Part shown: positions 1 through 6,891 of the stretch, piece by piece
Numbering within the stretch: the stretch's first letter is position 1
Layout of the letters: each line of letters starts with the position of its first letter
From: Microbacterium sp.
GTDB lineage: Bacteria > Actinomycetota > Actinomycetes > Actinomycetales > Microbacteriaceae
DNA: 12,110 bases
NCBI GenBank assembly: GCA_003524435.1
Contig: DQHP01000175.1
Span: 293 to 12,402, forward strand
Direction of reading: 5' to 3'
Made by a program: the position numbers and the translations under genes
The notes under the pieces: model-generated
Database searches by the model: none
Told to the model about the DNA's origin: nothing
The model's input: only the letters and a program-made list of their open reading frames with translations

Positions 1-63
1 GATGGGGCAGGGATGGGCATCACCGGTCTGGCGCCGGATGTTCGTGCGGAGGTGCTGGTATGA
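1..63 (+). CDS. C-terminal end of an unidentified upstream protein (partial)
   Basis: Reading from base 1 gives about 20 residues ending GLAPDVRAEVLV before a TGA at 61-63. The TGA overlaps the ATG of the next gene at 60 (ATGA), and a GGAGG at 48-52 sits inside this reading frame, as expected for a translationally coupled operon. The tail is too short to identify a family. The following serine hydrolase and oligopeptide ATPase suggest it belongs to a peptide or cell-wall salvage operon, but that is inference only. The 5' end lies outside the window. Confidence 0.6.
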   Translation, partial: DGAGMGITGLAPDVRAEVLV

Positions 64-1145
64 GTGCGAAGCAGGCAGCACAAGGTCTCGTATCTGCAGA
101 GACCGCACCGCTCGGCGCCGTTGTGGGTGTCGCCCGCGCGGGGATCCGCGAGACCGCCGCGGCGGGCGTGGCGAATGCCGCCGGGGACCCGATGACCGTC
201 AACACAATCTTTGACGTAGCGTCGGTGACCAAGGTTGCGGCCACCACCACTGCGCTGCTGCGCATGGTCACGCTCGAAATGGTTCATCTTGATGATCCGG
301 TTCTGAAGTTCTTGCCGACAACCGCGTGTGCTCCACAGACGACGCTTCGCCACCTCCTTCAGCACCGCGCTGGACTCTGGGAATGGCAGCCCCTGTACCT
401 GGGTACGCCGCACCTGGACGCGCTGCCGCTGCGGTACCCGTTCGATGCGGCACATCACTATTCTGATCTTGGATTCATGCTGCTCGGCCGTGTCATTGCC
501 GCGGTCACCGGCGCCCCTCTCGATGCGGCGATCCGCGAACTTGTCACCGCGCCGCTCGCTCTCGCCGCCACGGGATATCGGCCAGACCCGGGTCTCGGAC
601 TCATCGCCGCTAGCGCACGCGGCGACGCGGCAGAGCGCCGGATGGTCGAGACCGGCGAGCCATATCCGATCCTCACCGAACGGCGTGACTTCGCTTGGCG
701 CGAGGGCGAGATCGCCGGGCAGGTCAACGACGGTAACGCATTCCATGCCCTTGGCGGAGTCTCCGGCCACGCAGGGTTGTTCTCGACAGTCGATGACCTG
801 CTGAGGCTCGGGACCGCGCTCGCCTCGGCGGAGCAGCACACCGAACTCTGGCATCCAGATGCCGTCTCTGAGTTTTTCCGAGAGGGCCCTGATGTGGGCC
901 AGGCGCTGGGCTGGCGCAGCCAGCGTGCGCGCACCTGCGGACAAGAACAGCGGATGCTGTGGCATCCGGGATTCACCGGCTGCGCGCTCGGTATTGTGCC
1001 GGATGCTGGCACTGCCGTCGTGATGCTCAGCAATCGCCTGCTCGCCACCACACCCACCACCACCGAGGCGCTGTGGCGCCGCGCACTTCCTGTACTCCTG
1101 GGCGACACTCAGCCCCGCACCACCGAAGGAACGAGAACATCATGA
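60..1145 (+). CDS. Serine hydrolase, beta-lactamase/PBP4-like fold (Beta-lactamase family, class C type)
   Basis: This 361-residue serine hydrolase belongs to the class C beta-lactamase/D-alanyl-peptidase superfamily. The nucleophile motif SxxK is S55-V-T-K58. The second motif appears as Y133-S-D, where Y-x-N is usual. The KTG-equivalent is H301-P-G303, a common H-x-G variant in the esterase/peptidase branch. A GGVSGHAGLFST stretch at 231-242 is also typical of these proteins. No signal peptide or membrane segment is visible, so it probably acts in the cytoplasm, which argues against a classical secreted beta-lactamase and suggests cleavage of an imported peptide or amide. The start is ATG at 60 with GGAGG seven bases upstream. 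It overlaps both the upstream reading frame and the ABC ATPase by ATGA, so the three are co-translated. The substrate cannot be deduced from sequence. Confidence 0.9.
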   Translation: MSAKQAAQGLVSAETAPLGAVVGVARAGIRETAAAGVANAAGDPMTVNTIFDVASVTKVAATTTALLRMVTLEMVHLDDPVLKFLPTTACAPQTTLRHLLQHRAGLWEWQPLYLGTPHLDALPLRYPFDAAHHYSDLGFMLLGRVIAAVTGAPLDAAIRELVTAPLALAATGYRPDPGLGLIAASARGDAAERRMVETGEPYPILTERRDFAWREGEIAGQVNDGNAFHALGGVSGHAGLFSTVDDLLRLGTALASAEQHTELWHPDAVSEFFREGPDVGQALGWRSQRARTCGQEQRMLWHPGFTGCALGIVPDAGTAVVMLSNRLLATTPTTTEALWRRALPVLLGDTQPRTTEGTRTS

Positions 1146-2773
1146 GCACCATCGAGCCCGTGCTGAGCATCCGCGATCTTTCCGTTAGCTTCCGATCCGG
1201 CTCTGAACTGGTCAGCGCCATCAGAGACGTCAATATCGATGTCGCAGCGGGCGAAACTGTGGCGATCGTGGGGGAGTCTGGCTCTGGCAAATCGACCACC
1301 GCGGCGGCGGTGAACCGGCTACTCCCCGAGAACGGAGTGATCACTGCCGGCAGCATCCGCTTCGATGGGCGTGAGCTCACCGAACTCAGCGAGAACACGA
1401 TGGTGACCCTGCGCGGCGCGGGTATCGGTCTGGTGCCGCAGGATCCGATGTCGAATCTGAACCCCATGATGCGGGTGGGGGAGCAGATTGGTGAAGCGCT
1501 CGAGGTGCACGGCCACACGAGCGGCGATGCCACCCACGCCAGGGTCGTCGAACTGCTTGAGATGGTCGGAATCGCCGACGCCGCACAACGCTCCAGCCAG
1601 TACCCGCACGAGTTCTCCGGCGGTATGCGCCAGCGTGTACTCATCGCCATGGGGCTGGCATGCAAGCCGCGCCTGCTCATCGCCGACGAGCCCACTTCTG
1701 CGCTTGACGTCACTGTCCAGCGACGCATTCTTGACCAGCTCGATGCGCTGACCGACGACCTCGGTACCGCCGTCTTCCTCATCACTCATGACCTCGCGCT
1801 CGCGGCAGAGCGGGCCGACCGCATCGTGGTGATGTTCCGCGGGAACATCGTCGAGGAGGGCACCTCGGCTGAGGTGCTCGGCAACCCGCAGCATGAGTAC
1901 ACGAAGCAACTGTTGGCCGCCGCGCCCAGCCTCGCGTCGCGGAGGCGATTGCTGACGGTGCGCGAAGGTGCAGCGGACGAGGAAGCATTCGTCTCCGTTC
2001 GTGAGCTGCGCAAGGAGTTCGCGCTGCGCTCGCCGAAACCAGGAGAGCCGCAGACGTTCACTGCCGTTGACGGAGTGAGTTTTGACATTCGCCGCGGCAC
2101 CACCGTGTCAATCGTGGGGGAGTCAGGCTCCGGAAAATCGACGACCGCCAACCTCGTGTTGGGACTTGAGGACGTCACCGACGGCTCGATCCTCTTCGAT
2201 GGGGTCGATCTTGCTGGCCTCCGCCGCAAAGATCTCTTCGCGCTGCGCCGCAGGGTGCAGCCGGTTTTCCAAAACCCGTACGCGTCACTCGACCCGCGTT
2301 ACAGCGTCGCGGAGTCCATCGCCGAACCGCTGCGCGTGCACCGCATCGGCACGAAGGCCTCTCGCAACGCTCGCGTGAGCGAACTGCTCGAGCAAGTGGC
2401 GCTGCCAGCGGCCATGGCAGAGCGACTCCCTCATGAGCTCTCCGGCGGACAGCGCCAGCGCGTCGCGATTGCACGAGCGTTGGCGTTGGAGCCGGAGCTC
2501 GTCGTACTTGATGAGGCCGTGTCTGCACTTGATGTTCTGGTGCAGGCGCAGATCCTCGATCTGCTGGCTGATCTGCAGAAGCGGCTGGGACTGAGCTATC
2601 TCTTCATCAGCCACGATCTCGCCGTGGTGCGCATGATCTCTGATGAGGTGCACGTGATGCAGCGCGGCAAGATCGTCGAGAGCGGCACGCCTGAGCAGAT
2701 TTTCGACGCCCCACAGCATGCGTACACGCAGGAGCTGCTCGCGGCGATCCCGGGGGCAAACCTGGCCGGCTGA
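1142..2773 (+). CDS. Dipeptide/oligopeptide ABC importer, fused double ATPase (DppD-DppF type)
   Basis: This 543-residue protein carries two complete nucleotide-binding domains in tandem and would power a peptide importer from the cytoplasmic face of the membrane. Domain 1 (about 5-265) has Walker A GESGSGKST at 44-52, Q-loop Q100, signature FSGGMRQR at 158-165, Walker B ending at E183 and switch H216. Domain 2 (about 283-540) has Walker A at 326-334, Q377, signature LSGGQRQR at 433-440, Walker B ending at E458 and H491. Both domains end in the HxYTxxLLAA stretch (251-260 and 526-535) typical of the Dpp/Opp ATPase family. The second domain has DEAVSALD where DEPTSALD is usual, a variant seen in this family. 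The start at ATG 1142 overlaps the preceding stop, with GAAGGA at 1125-1130. The fusion replaces the separate DppD and DppF subunits. Permeases and binding protein are not in the window and are expected upstream. Peptide class is unknown; muropeptides are one possibility. Confidence 0.93.
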   Translation: MSTIEPVLSIRDLSVSFRSGSELVSAIRDVNIDVAAGETVAIVGESGSGKSTTAAAVNRLLPENGVITAGSIRFDGRELTELSENTMVTLRGAGIGLVPQDPMSNLNPMMRVGEQIGEALEVHGHTSGDATHARVVELLEMVGIADAAQRSSQYPHEFSGGMRQRVLIAMGLACKPRLLIADEPTSALDVTVQRRILDQLDALTDDLGTAVFLITHDLALAAERADRIVVMFRGNIVEEGTSAEVLGNPQHEYTKQLLAAAPSLASRRRLLTVREGAADEEAFVSVRELRKEFALRSPKPGEPQTFTAVDGVSFDIRRGTTVSIVGESGSGKSTTANLVLGLEDVTDGSILFDGVDLAGLRRKDLFALRRRVQPVFQNPYASLDPRYSVAESIAEPLRVHRIGTKASRNARVSELLEQVALPAAMAERLPHELSGGQRQRVAIARALALEPELVVLDEAVSALDVLVQAQILDLLADLQKRLGLSYLFISHDLAVVRMISDEVHVMQRGKIVESGTPEQIFDAPQHAYTQELLAAIPGANLAG

Positions 2774-2782
2774 ACGTCGGTC

Positions 2783-4120
2783 CTACTCTTCTGCCAGAAG
2801 CGCCGCAGCATCCTGCGCGTATACGAGTACCGTCATCGGGTTTGCGAACACCGCGGGGTCGTCTGAACGTGCCAGCACAGTGAGCACCACTGGCGCGGCA
2901 TCCGCTCGTTCGAGATACCACGAACCTGCAATCGCGCCCATCGAGCTTCCCCCCTTGAACCCGACGTAGGTCCACTCATCACCGAATGCGACGCCCGGGT
3001 TCGCTGAGAGGATGTCGCGAACGGGTGCGCCCGCGGCCGTGGCTGCGCGTTCCTGCAGAGCAACATGTGCTCGTACGATGTCATCGTGCGTGGCGAACCA
3101 CTCCGCTCCGGATTGCCATGCGGCAACCGACCAGTCGAGTGAATTCGCGTCGGGCACCCCGGCGGGGACCTCGGCGAGAAGCGCTTCGCGTTCGACAGCA
3201 TCCGCGTCCGCCCAACGCTCGCGCAGGTCTTCGTCTCCCCAGCCGATCCAGAACAATTCCCGGGTGGTGAGCAGCGGCGCGTTGTCGTCGGGTGAGGCGT
3301 GGCCCATCTCAACGAGCGCGGCGGACACGGCATCCTTGCCCACTGCACGGATCAGGAGGTCGGTGGCGGTGTTATCGCTGATCGCCATCATCTTCTGTGC
3401 GGCCTCCAGCACTGTGACCGTCGACCCGTCAGGGAGATCCTGCAGCTCACCCGTCGGAAGGCTCCGCACTTCCGCATCGATCGTGAGCGGGGATTCCCAT
3501 GTCAGGGCCCCTGAATCTACGGCGTCGACGACGCCGCCGAGCACGTAAAGCTTGATGATCGAGCCGATCGGAGAAGAGCCAGCGTCGCCGATCAGAACGT
3601 CGGGTTGGTCTACGCCGACCTCGCGAACCTGGAGCGAAACCTCATACGGAGCTTCTTCGAGTTGTGCCTGCAAATCGTCCCAGCTTGCGGCGGGGGTGTG
3701 CTCAGGTTCGGGTTGGCCGAAGAAAAGGGCATTCATCACGCCGTCGCCAGTCACTGACACGCTCATGTCGTACGTCACCGCCGACGACTCGATCGTGATC
3801 TTTGCTTGAGCGTCATTGCCTTCGTATGCGGTCGGCATCCATACCTGCGCGGCACGGAGGTCATCGAGGGTTGCATGCATCTCGGGGACAGTAATGCTCT
3901 CGAAGAACGAGACGTCGAACCGTGTCTCCAGCTCATCTTCCGTACTGAGCTCGTCGCTGTTGATCTCATCGAGGATCCACTGAGCCTGCGCCCCCACAGC
4001 CGTGTCCGGAATCTCGACATGATCCGCAGAGGACTGCGGATCCGGTGTGCAGGCGGTGACGGCGACCACGAGGATCGCCGCGCCGGTGAGGGCGAGAAGA
4101 GAGCGGATGCGAGTAGTCAT
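2783..4120 (-). CDS. Lipoprotein with class A beta-lactamase-like serine hydrolase domain
   Basis: This 445-residue protein starts with a lipoprotein signal peptide: a basic n-region, a hydrophobic stretch to about residue 21 and the lipobox VTAC with C24 as the lipidated cysteine, so it should be anchored outside the membrane. Residues about 35-150 form an N-terminal domain resembling the small helical/cystatin-like domain in front of ORF12-type beta-lactamase-fold proteins. The catalytic domain has S187-I-I-K190, S248-D-N250 and K389-G-G391, the three class A signature motifs in order. I do not see an ExxxN omega-loop motif, which suggests an esterase, peptidase or substrate-binding role rather than efficient beta-lactam hydrolysis. 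It ends nine bases from the stop of the convergent ABC ATPase. There is no strong Shine-Dalgarno; CAGCAT six bases before the ATG may be its -10. Confidence 0.88.
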   Translation of the reverse strand: MTTRIRSLLALTGAAILVVAVTACTPDPQSSADHVEIPDTAVGAQAQWILDEINSDELSTEDELETRFDVSFFESITVPEMHATLDDLRAAQVWMPTAYEGNDAQAKITIESSAVTYDMSVSVTGDGVMNALFFGQPEPEHTPAASWDDLQAQLEEAPYEVSLQVREVGVDQPDVLIGDAGSSPIGSIIKLYVLGGVVDAVDSGALTWESPLTIDAEVRSLPTGELQDLPDGSTVTVLEAAQKMMAISDNTATDLLIRAVGKDAVSAALVEMGHASPDDNAPLLTTRELFWIGWGDEDLRERWADADAVEREALLAEVPAGVPDANSLDWSVAAWQSGAEWFATHDDIVRAHVALQERAATAAGAPVRDILSANPGVAFGDEWTYVGFKGGSSMGAIAGSWYLERADAAPVVLTVLARSDDPAVFANPMTVLVYAQDAAALLAEE

Positions 4121-4126
4121 GCTCTC

Positions 4127-4132
4127 ATGCTG
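4127..4132 (-). promoter_or_regulatory. Possible leaderless -10 (CAGCAT) for the lipoprotein beta-lactamase gene
   Basis: On the minus strand CAGCAT is followed by six bases (GAGAGC) and then the ATG. It keeps the A at position 2 and T at position 6 of the actinobacterial TANNNT consensus but lacks the leading T. The same hexamer at the same distance precedes the sensor kinase start at 9530. No convincing -35 is visible. GAGAG could alternatively serve as a weak, very close Shine-Dalgarno. Confidence 0.3.
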
Positions 4133-4183
4133 ACAAATTCGCGACGTGCGGACATCCGTCGCGCGGGGGATATCAACGAAGAC

Positions 4184-4351
4184 TCAGCGCTTTGGGTCGT
4201 CGTCCCAGGGACCTTCCCACCAGTTGCCGGAGCGTCCGTCGTCTTCGCCCCCGCCGCGACGGCGCGAGCGAACGAACTGCACGACGAACACCGTGAGTGT
4301 GGTGAGGCCGATCAGGATCATCACCAGGAAAAGCACGTCGCGCTCAGTCAT
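4184..4351 (-). CDS. Small single-pass membrane protein, 55 residues
   Basis: The product is 55 residues long. Residues about 6-27 form one hydrophobic helix, followed by a positively charged RSRRR at 29-32 region and then an acidic, glycine- and tryptophan-rich tail with NWWEGPWDDDPKR. By the positive-inside rule the tail should be cytoplasmic. The ATG overlaps the TGA of the upstream YdeI-family gene as ATGA, and a GGGAAAAG stretch precedes the start, so it is probably translated by coupling. I do not recognise a family. Its function may relate to its operon partners, but nothing in the sequence shows how. A longer reading of the same frame begins inside the YdeI-family gene and is not supported. 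Confidence 0.72.
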   Translation of the reverse strand: MTERDVLFLVMILIGLTTLTVFVVQFVRSRRRGGGEDDGRSGNWWEGPWDDDPKR

Positions 4352-4917
4352 GGTCTTTTCCCATCTGCCGCATCTGCGACGAGCTTTGCAATGCGCGCGG
4401 TCTTGGTCTCTGCACGCTTCGCTGTCGCGATGTTTGTGAGGCCGAGCTTCTTCACTGATTTCGGGAACGTATCCCAATGCGCACGCGCTGCAGGGACGGC
4501 ATCCAGCGCCGCGGTGAGTTCTGCGGGCTCGATACCCGCTTCTGGCCCGTCGAGCATCTCCCAGGTGCCGTTGGCTTTCGCCACCTCGATCGTTCGGATG
4601 CCGGCAGGGGCGAGCAGGCCCCGCTCCTCCAGCAGTAGCAGGCGCGCTTTGTTCGTCGCCGCCCACCCGCTGGACGGCCGACGCGGCGAGAACCATTGGC
4701 CGGTGCCCTCGGGGAACATTCGCACGGGTCCGTCGATCCATCCGAAACACAGTGCCTGTTGCACCGCATCCTCATATCCGAGCGACGTGACTTCGTTCAT
4801 GCCGCGAACGTTCAACGCCCACACGCCGCTTGAGTGCTCGTGGTTCGCTTCGAGCCAGGCGCGCCACGCCGCGGCATCCGCTGGCTCGATGCGCTCACCT
4901 TCGTCGAGGACGCCCAT
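4348..4917 (-). CDS. YdeI/OmpD-associated family protein
   Basis: This 189-residue soluble protein has the hallmarks of the YdeI family: an N-terminal WRAWLEANHEHSSGVWAL segment at 18-34, the AVQQALCFGWIDG core at 51-63, FSPRR at 76-80, SGWAATN at 83-89 and an ANGTWEMLD stretch near 115-123. C-terminal residues resemble the usual W-x-x-F-x-K-S helix. The family is widespread in actinobacteria and firmicutes; a role in resistance to cationic peptides or bacteriocins has been proposed for relatives, but the molecular function is poorly defined. The start is ATG at 4917 with GGAGAG at 4925-4930, seven bases away. It lies 14 bases after the HAD gene and overlaps the small membrane protein gene, so all three are one transcript. 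Confidence 0.88.
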   Translation of the reverse strand: MGVLDEGERIEPADAAAWRAWLEANHEHSSGVWALNVRGMNEVTSLGYEDAVQQALCFGWIDGPVRMFPEGTGQWFSPRRPSSGWAATNKARLLLLEERGLLAPAGIRTIEVAKANGTWEMLDGPEAGIEPAELTAALDAVPAARAHWDTFPKSVKKLGLTNIATAKRAETKTARIAKLVADAADGKRP

Positions 4918-4931
4918 GCTGAATCTCTCCG

Positions 4932-5738
4932 TTAGTCCTCGACGGTCCTGATCGTCTCGGTGATTGTGGGAAGCAGATCGGCAACCGAATCTACGATCTC
5001 GTCCGGACGGAACGGGTACTTCTCAATCTCAGCGTGATCGCTGATGCCGGTGAGTACGAGCACAGTGTGCAGACCAGCCTCGATGCCGGCGACGATATCA
5101 GTGTCCATGCGGTCACCGATCATGCCGGTCTTCTTCGAGTGCGCGCCGATCTTATTCAGTGCGGACCGGAACATCATGGGATTCGGCTTGCCGACCACGT
5201 ACGGCTCCTTGCCGGTGGCCTTCGTGATGAGCGCCGCGACGGCGCCCGTTGCGGGGAGCGGACCTTCGATGCTGGGGCCGGTGACATCCGGGTTGGTGAT
5301 GATGAACCTCGCACCCGCGTTGATCAGACGGATCGCCTTCGTGATTGCCTCGAAGGAGTAGGTACGTGTCTCTCCGACGACGACGAAATCGGGATTCGTC
5401 TCGGTCATGACGAACCCCGCATCGTGAAGGGCAGTGAGGATGCCGGCCTCGCCGATGACGAACGCGGATCCTCCGGGCACTTGCTGTGCGAGGAAGTCGG
5501 CTGTGGCCAGGGCGGAGGTCCAGATCCGGTCCTCCGGCACGTGCAAGCCGCTCGAACGCAGGCGCGCGGATAGATCGCGTGCGGTGTAGATCGAGTTGTT
5601 GGTCAGGACCAGGTAGGGGATGCCGTTGTTCTCCCAGCCCGCGAGCATCTCGGATGCCCCCGGGATCGCATCATTCTCATGGACGAGGACTCCGTCCATG
5701 TCGGTGAGCCAGCATTCGATGTCATCGCGGTGTGCCAT
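4932..5738 (-). CDS. HAD-IIA family phosphatase, NagD-like
   Basis: This 268-residue cytoplasmic phosphatase belongs to HAD subfamily IIA (NagD/p-nitrophenylphosphatase type). Motif I is D13-M-D15-G, where D13 is the nucleophile and D15 the acid/base. Motif II is LTNNS with T46. Motif III is the lysine of VVGKPNP, K184. Motif IV is GDRMDTD at 208-214, which binds magnesium. The C2 cap lies between motifs II and III, roughly 65-180. Family members dephosphorylate nucleotides, phosphoglycolate or sugar phosphates; the substrate cannot be read from the sequence. It is the first gene of a three-gene minus-strand operon. There is no good Shine-Dalgarno; instead TAGGCT ends exactly six bases before the ATG, suggesting a leaderless mRNA. 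Confidence 0.92.
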   Translation of the reverse strand: MAHRDDIECWLTDMDGVLVHENDAIPGASEMLAGWENNGIPYLVLTNNSIYTARDLSARLRSSGLHVPEDRIWTSALATADFLAQQVPGGSAFVIGEAGILTALHDAGFVMTETNPDFVVVGETRTYSFEAITKAIRLINAGARFIITNPDVTGPSIEGPLPATGAVAALITKATGKEPYVVGKPNPMMFRSALNKIGAHSKKTGMIGDRMDTDIVAGIEAGLHTVLVLTGISDHAEIEKYPFRPDEIVDSVADLLPTITETIRTVED

Positions 5739-5744
5739 GTGCTC

Positions 5745-5750
5745 AGCCTA
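5745..5750 (-). promoter_or_regulatory. Leaderless -10 element (TAGGCT) for the HAD phosphatase operon
   Basis: On the minus strand TAGGCT matches TANNNT and is followed by GAGCAC and then the ATG, so a transcript starting seven bases past the hexamer would begin at the start codon. No clear -35 is seen. The 76 bases between this gene and the Tat protein gene leave room for a separate promoter. Confidence 0.5.
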
Positions 5751-5814
5751 GACGCAGAGGGTGCGCCGATCAGTTGTCGACCAGGATGACCTCAGGCCGG
5801 TGCAACCGACACGG

Positions 5815-6480
5815 TCACGCGTTCTCGACTGCCGTCGAGGTGTTGTACATCGTGAAGGCTGCGGAATACCCGGAGTTGGTGAGGGGGCTGTCCTCGATGG
5901 CGCCCGTGCTTGCGACCGAGATGGCTGATCTGCACCGTGAACGATAATGATCGCTGGCTGGAATCGTCGCGTCGGTGAGCCACACCCGGTACGTGAGGGT
6001 GAAGCTCTCGCCCGGTGCCACTTCCCGGTTGACCATGTAAGTCCATCGTCCGTAGTTGAAAGCCGGGCCGGTACCGGCGCCGTCATATGGCATCGGCTGA
6101 CTGCCGATGAACGTCGGATTGGCGCCGGTCGGATCCTCGACGATTTCCATGGTTGCGGTGTTCCAGAGCGCTGCGAAAGGCAGGTCGATCGAGACGAAAG
6201 CGCCAGTCGGCAGTGTGTCAGGCCCGTTGTTCCCGTAGCTGAAACGGTAAGTCAGCCACCGGGGCCCGGTGAAGTAGTTGTATTGACCGCCGACCGTGCC
6301 GTCCGGGGCATCCAAGGGCATGAACGCGTCGCTCCACAGATCGACATGAATCGCCGGTGCGGTGGATGCTGCGGCGAGTGGCGTCGCCACTGCCAACGCG
6401 ATGATGGGGGCCGACCATGCCGCGCCTTTGAGTAGTCCTCGGCGATCGATGGCACCGGCGGGGTTGAGCTCCTCTGTCAT
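5815..6480 (-). CDS. Tat-exported secreted protein with DUF11-like beta domain; 3' end possibly frameshifted
   Basis: The 221-residue product has a twin-arginine leader: R13-R14-G-L-L-K followed by a hydrophobic segment to about residue 37 and an AAAS signal-peptidase site. The folded part is beta-rich. A LTYRFSYGNNGPDTLPTG stretch (76-93) resembles DUF11-type extracellular immunoglobulin-like repeats (NxGPD). A second strand-rich half follows (GESFTLTYRVWL, 157-168). The frame stops after STAVENA. The next frame over would continue RVTVSVAPA and stop at 5792, the kind of strand that normally finishes such a domain, so a one-base loss near the end is plausible. The start ATG at 6480 has only a weak GAAAG. 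Function unknown; probably exported folded and surface-located or secreted. It is transcribed away from the D-amino-acid enzyme gene. Confidence 0.75.
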   Translation of the reverse strand: MTEELNPAGAIDRRGLLKGAAWSAPIIALAVATPLAAASTAPAIHVDLWSDAFMPLDAPDGTVGGQYNYFTGPRWLTYRFSYGNNGPDTLPTGAFVSIDLPFAALWNTATMEIVEDPTGANPTFIGSQPMPYDGAGTGPAFNYGRWTYMVNREVAPGESFTLTYRVWLTDATIPASDHYRSRCRSAISVASTGAIEDSPLTNSGYSAAFTMYNTSTAVENA

Positions 6481-6648
6481 TTGCTTTCACGCATCCTCTG
6501 GGTAGTCGTCTTGTTTCCGGTCGTCGGTTGAACACCGTTCCGCCTGACGTCGACGCCTGCCTCACACGAGACACCGTCCAGGCCATACCCAAACAGGTCC
6601 GTGTGAAGACCTGGTCGTTGTCGCGCAGAATCTGCCAAAGTTCACCCC

Positions 6649-6726
6649 TTAGCTCACCCGATGAAGACGGCGACTTAGCTCACCCGATGAAGACGGCGAC
6701 TTAGCTCACCCGATGAAGACGGCGAC
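6649..6726. repeat. Three perfect tandem copies of a 26-bp unit
   Basis: The unit starts TTAGCTCACCCG and continues ATGAAGACGGCGAC. Copies lie at 6649-6674, 6675-6700 and 6701-6726 with no mismatch, and are followed by an extra GGCGAC at 6727-6732. Perfect identity suggests a recent slippage event or a functional array. Each copy carries ATGAAGACGGCGAC; in the first two copies this reads as M-K-T-A-T followed by a TAG made at the repeat junction, and in the third it opens a 60-codon frame. The array lies about 165 bases upstream of the D-amino-acid enzyme start. Confidence 0.95.
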
Positions 6727-6831
6727 GGCGACAACGCAATCCCCGAGACTCAAGTTGAACTGGGCGCATCGCCTCGAGATCGATCCCTGGGCTGACCGTG
6801 AGGGCACCAGCGGGTCCGGTAGCTCGGCGCG

Positions 6832-6837
6832 TATCAT
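6832..6837 (+). promoter_or_regulatory. Possible -10 element (TATCAT) for the D-amino-acid enzyme gene
   Basis: TATCAT matches TANNNT closely and would give a leader of about 48 bases carrying the Shine-Dalgarno. No -35 with good spacing is visible (the best candidate, CTGACC near 6792, is too far). It is a weak call made on the hexamer and its position alone. Confidence 0.3.
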
Positions 6838-6878
6838 TCGAGAAACCATCCCACAACGAGGCGGGTGGCGGCTCATAC

Positions 6879-6886
6879 AGAGGAGG
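6879..6886 (+). promoter_or_regulatory. Strong ribosome binding site AGAGGAGG
   Basis: AGAGGAGG lies five bases before the ATG at 6892. It fixes that ATG as the start in preference to an in-frame ATG at 6865, which would place the Shine-Dalgarno inside the coding region. Confidence 0.85.
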
Positions 6887-6891
6887 AACGC

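Larger units (their letters stand above)
6481..6891. other. Divergent intergenic region (411 bases)
   Basis: This stretch separates the minus-strand Tat protein gene from the plus-strand D-amino-acid enzyme gene and should hold both promoters. I see three perfect 26-bp tandem repeats (6649-6726), a -10-like TATCAT at 6832-6837 and a strong Shine-Dalgarno at 6879-6886. A short inverted repeat GAAC-ACC-GTTC lies at 6530-6540. An open frame 6713-6895 begins in the last repeat and ends in ATGA overlap with the enzyme start; whether it is translated is unclear. No tRNA or mobile element is evident. Confidence 0.7.

Noticed and set aside
959..1141. A longer N-terminus for the ABC ATPase starting at ATG 959
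   Set aside because: The extra 61 residues lie inside the serine hydrolase gene and are arginine/histidine-rich with no homology features. The ATG at 1142 has a Shine-Dalgarno and begins just before the conserved first strand.
2764..2783. Small hairpin GGCCG/CGGTCC at the convergent junction of the ABC ATPase and lipoprotein genes
   Set aside because: Only five pairs with a bulge and a nine-base loop, no T tract and overlapping both genes' ends; too weak to call a terminator.
3806..4951. A 381-codon plus-strand open frame across the lipoprotein start and the YdeI gene
   Set aside because: It crosses several well-supported minus-strand genes and their promoters, and its translation shows no family motifs. 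It is an antisense shadow of high-GC coding DNA.
6530..6540. GAAC-ACC-GTTC inverted repeat upstream of the Tat protein gene, resembling a LexA box
   Set aside because: Actinobacterial SOS boxes have four bases between GAAC and GTTC; here there are three, and neither neighbouring gene is a repair gene.
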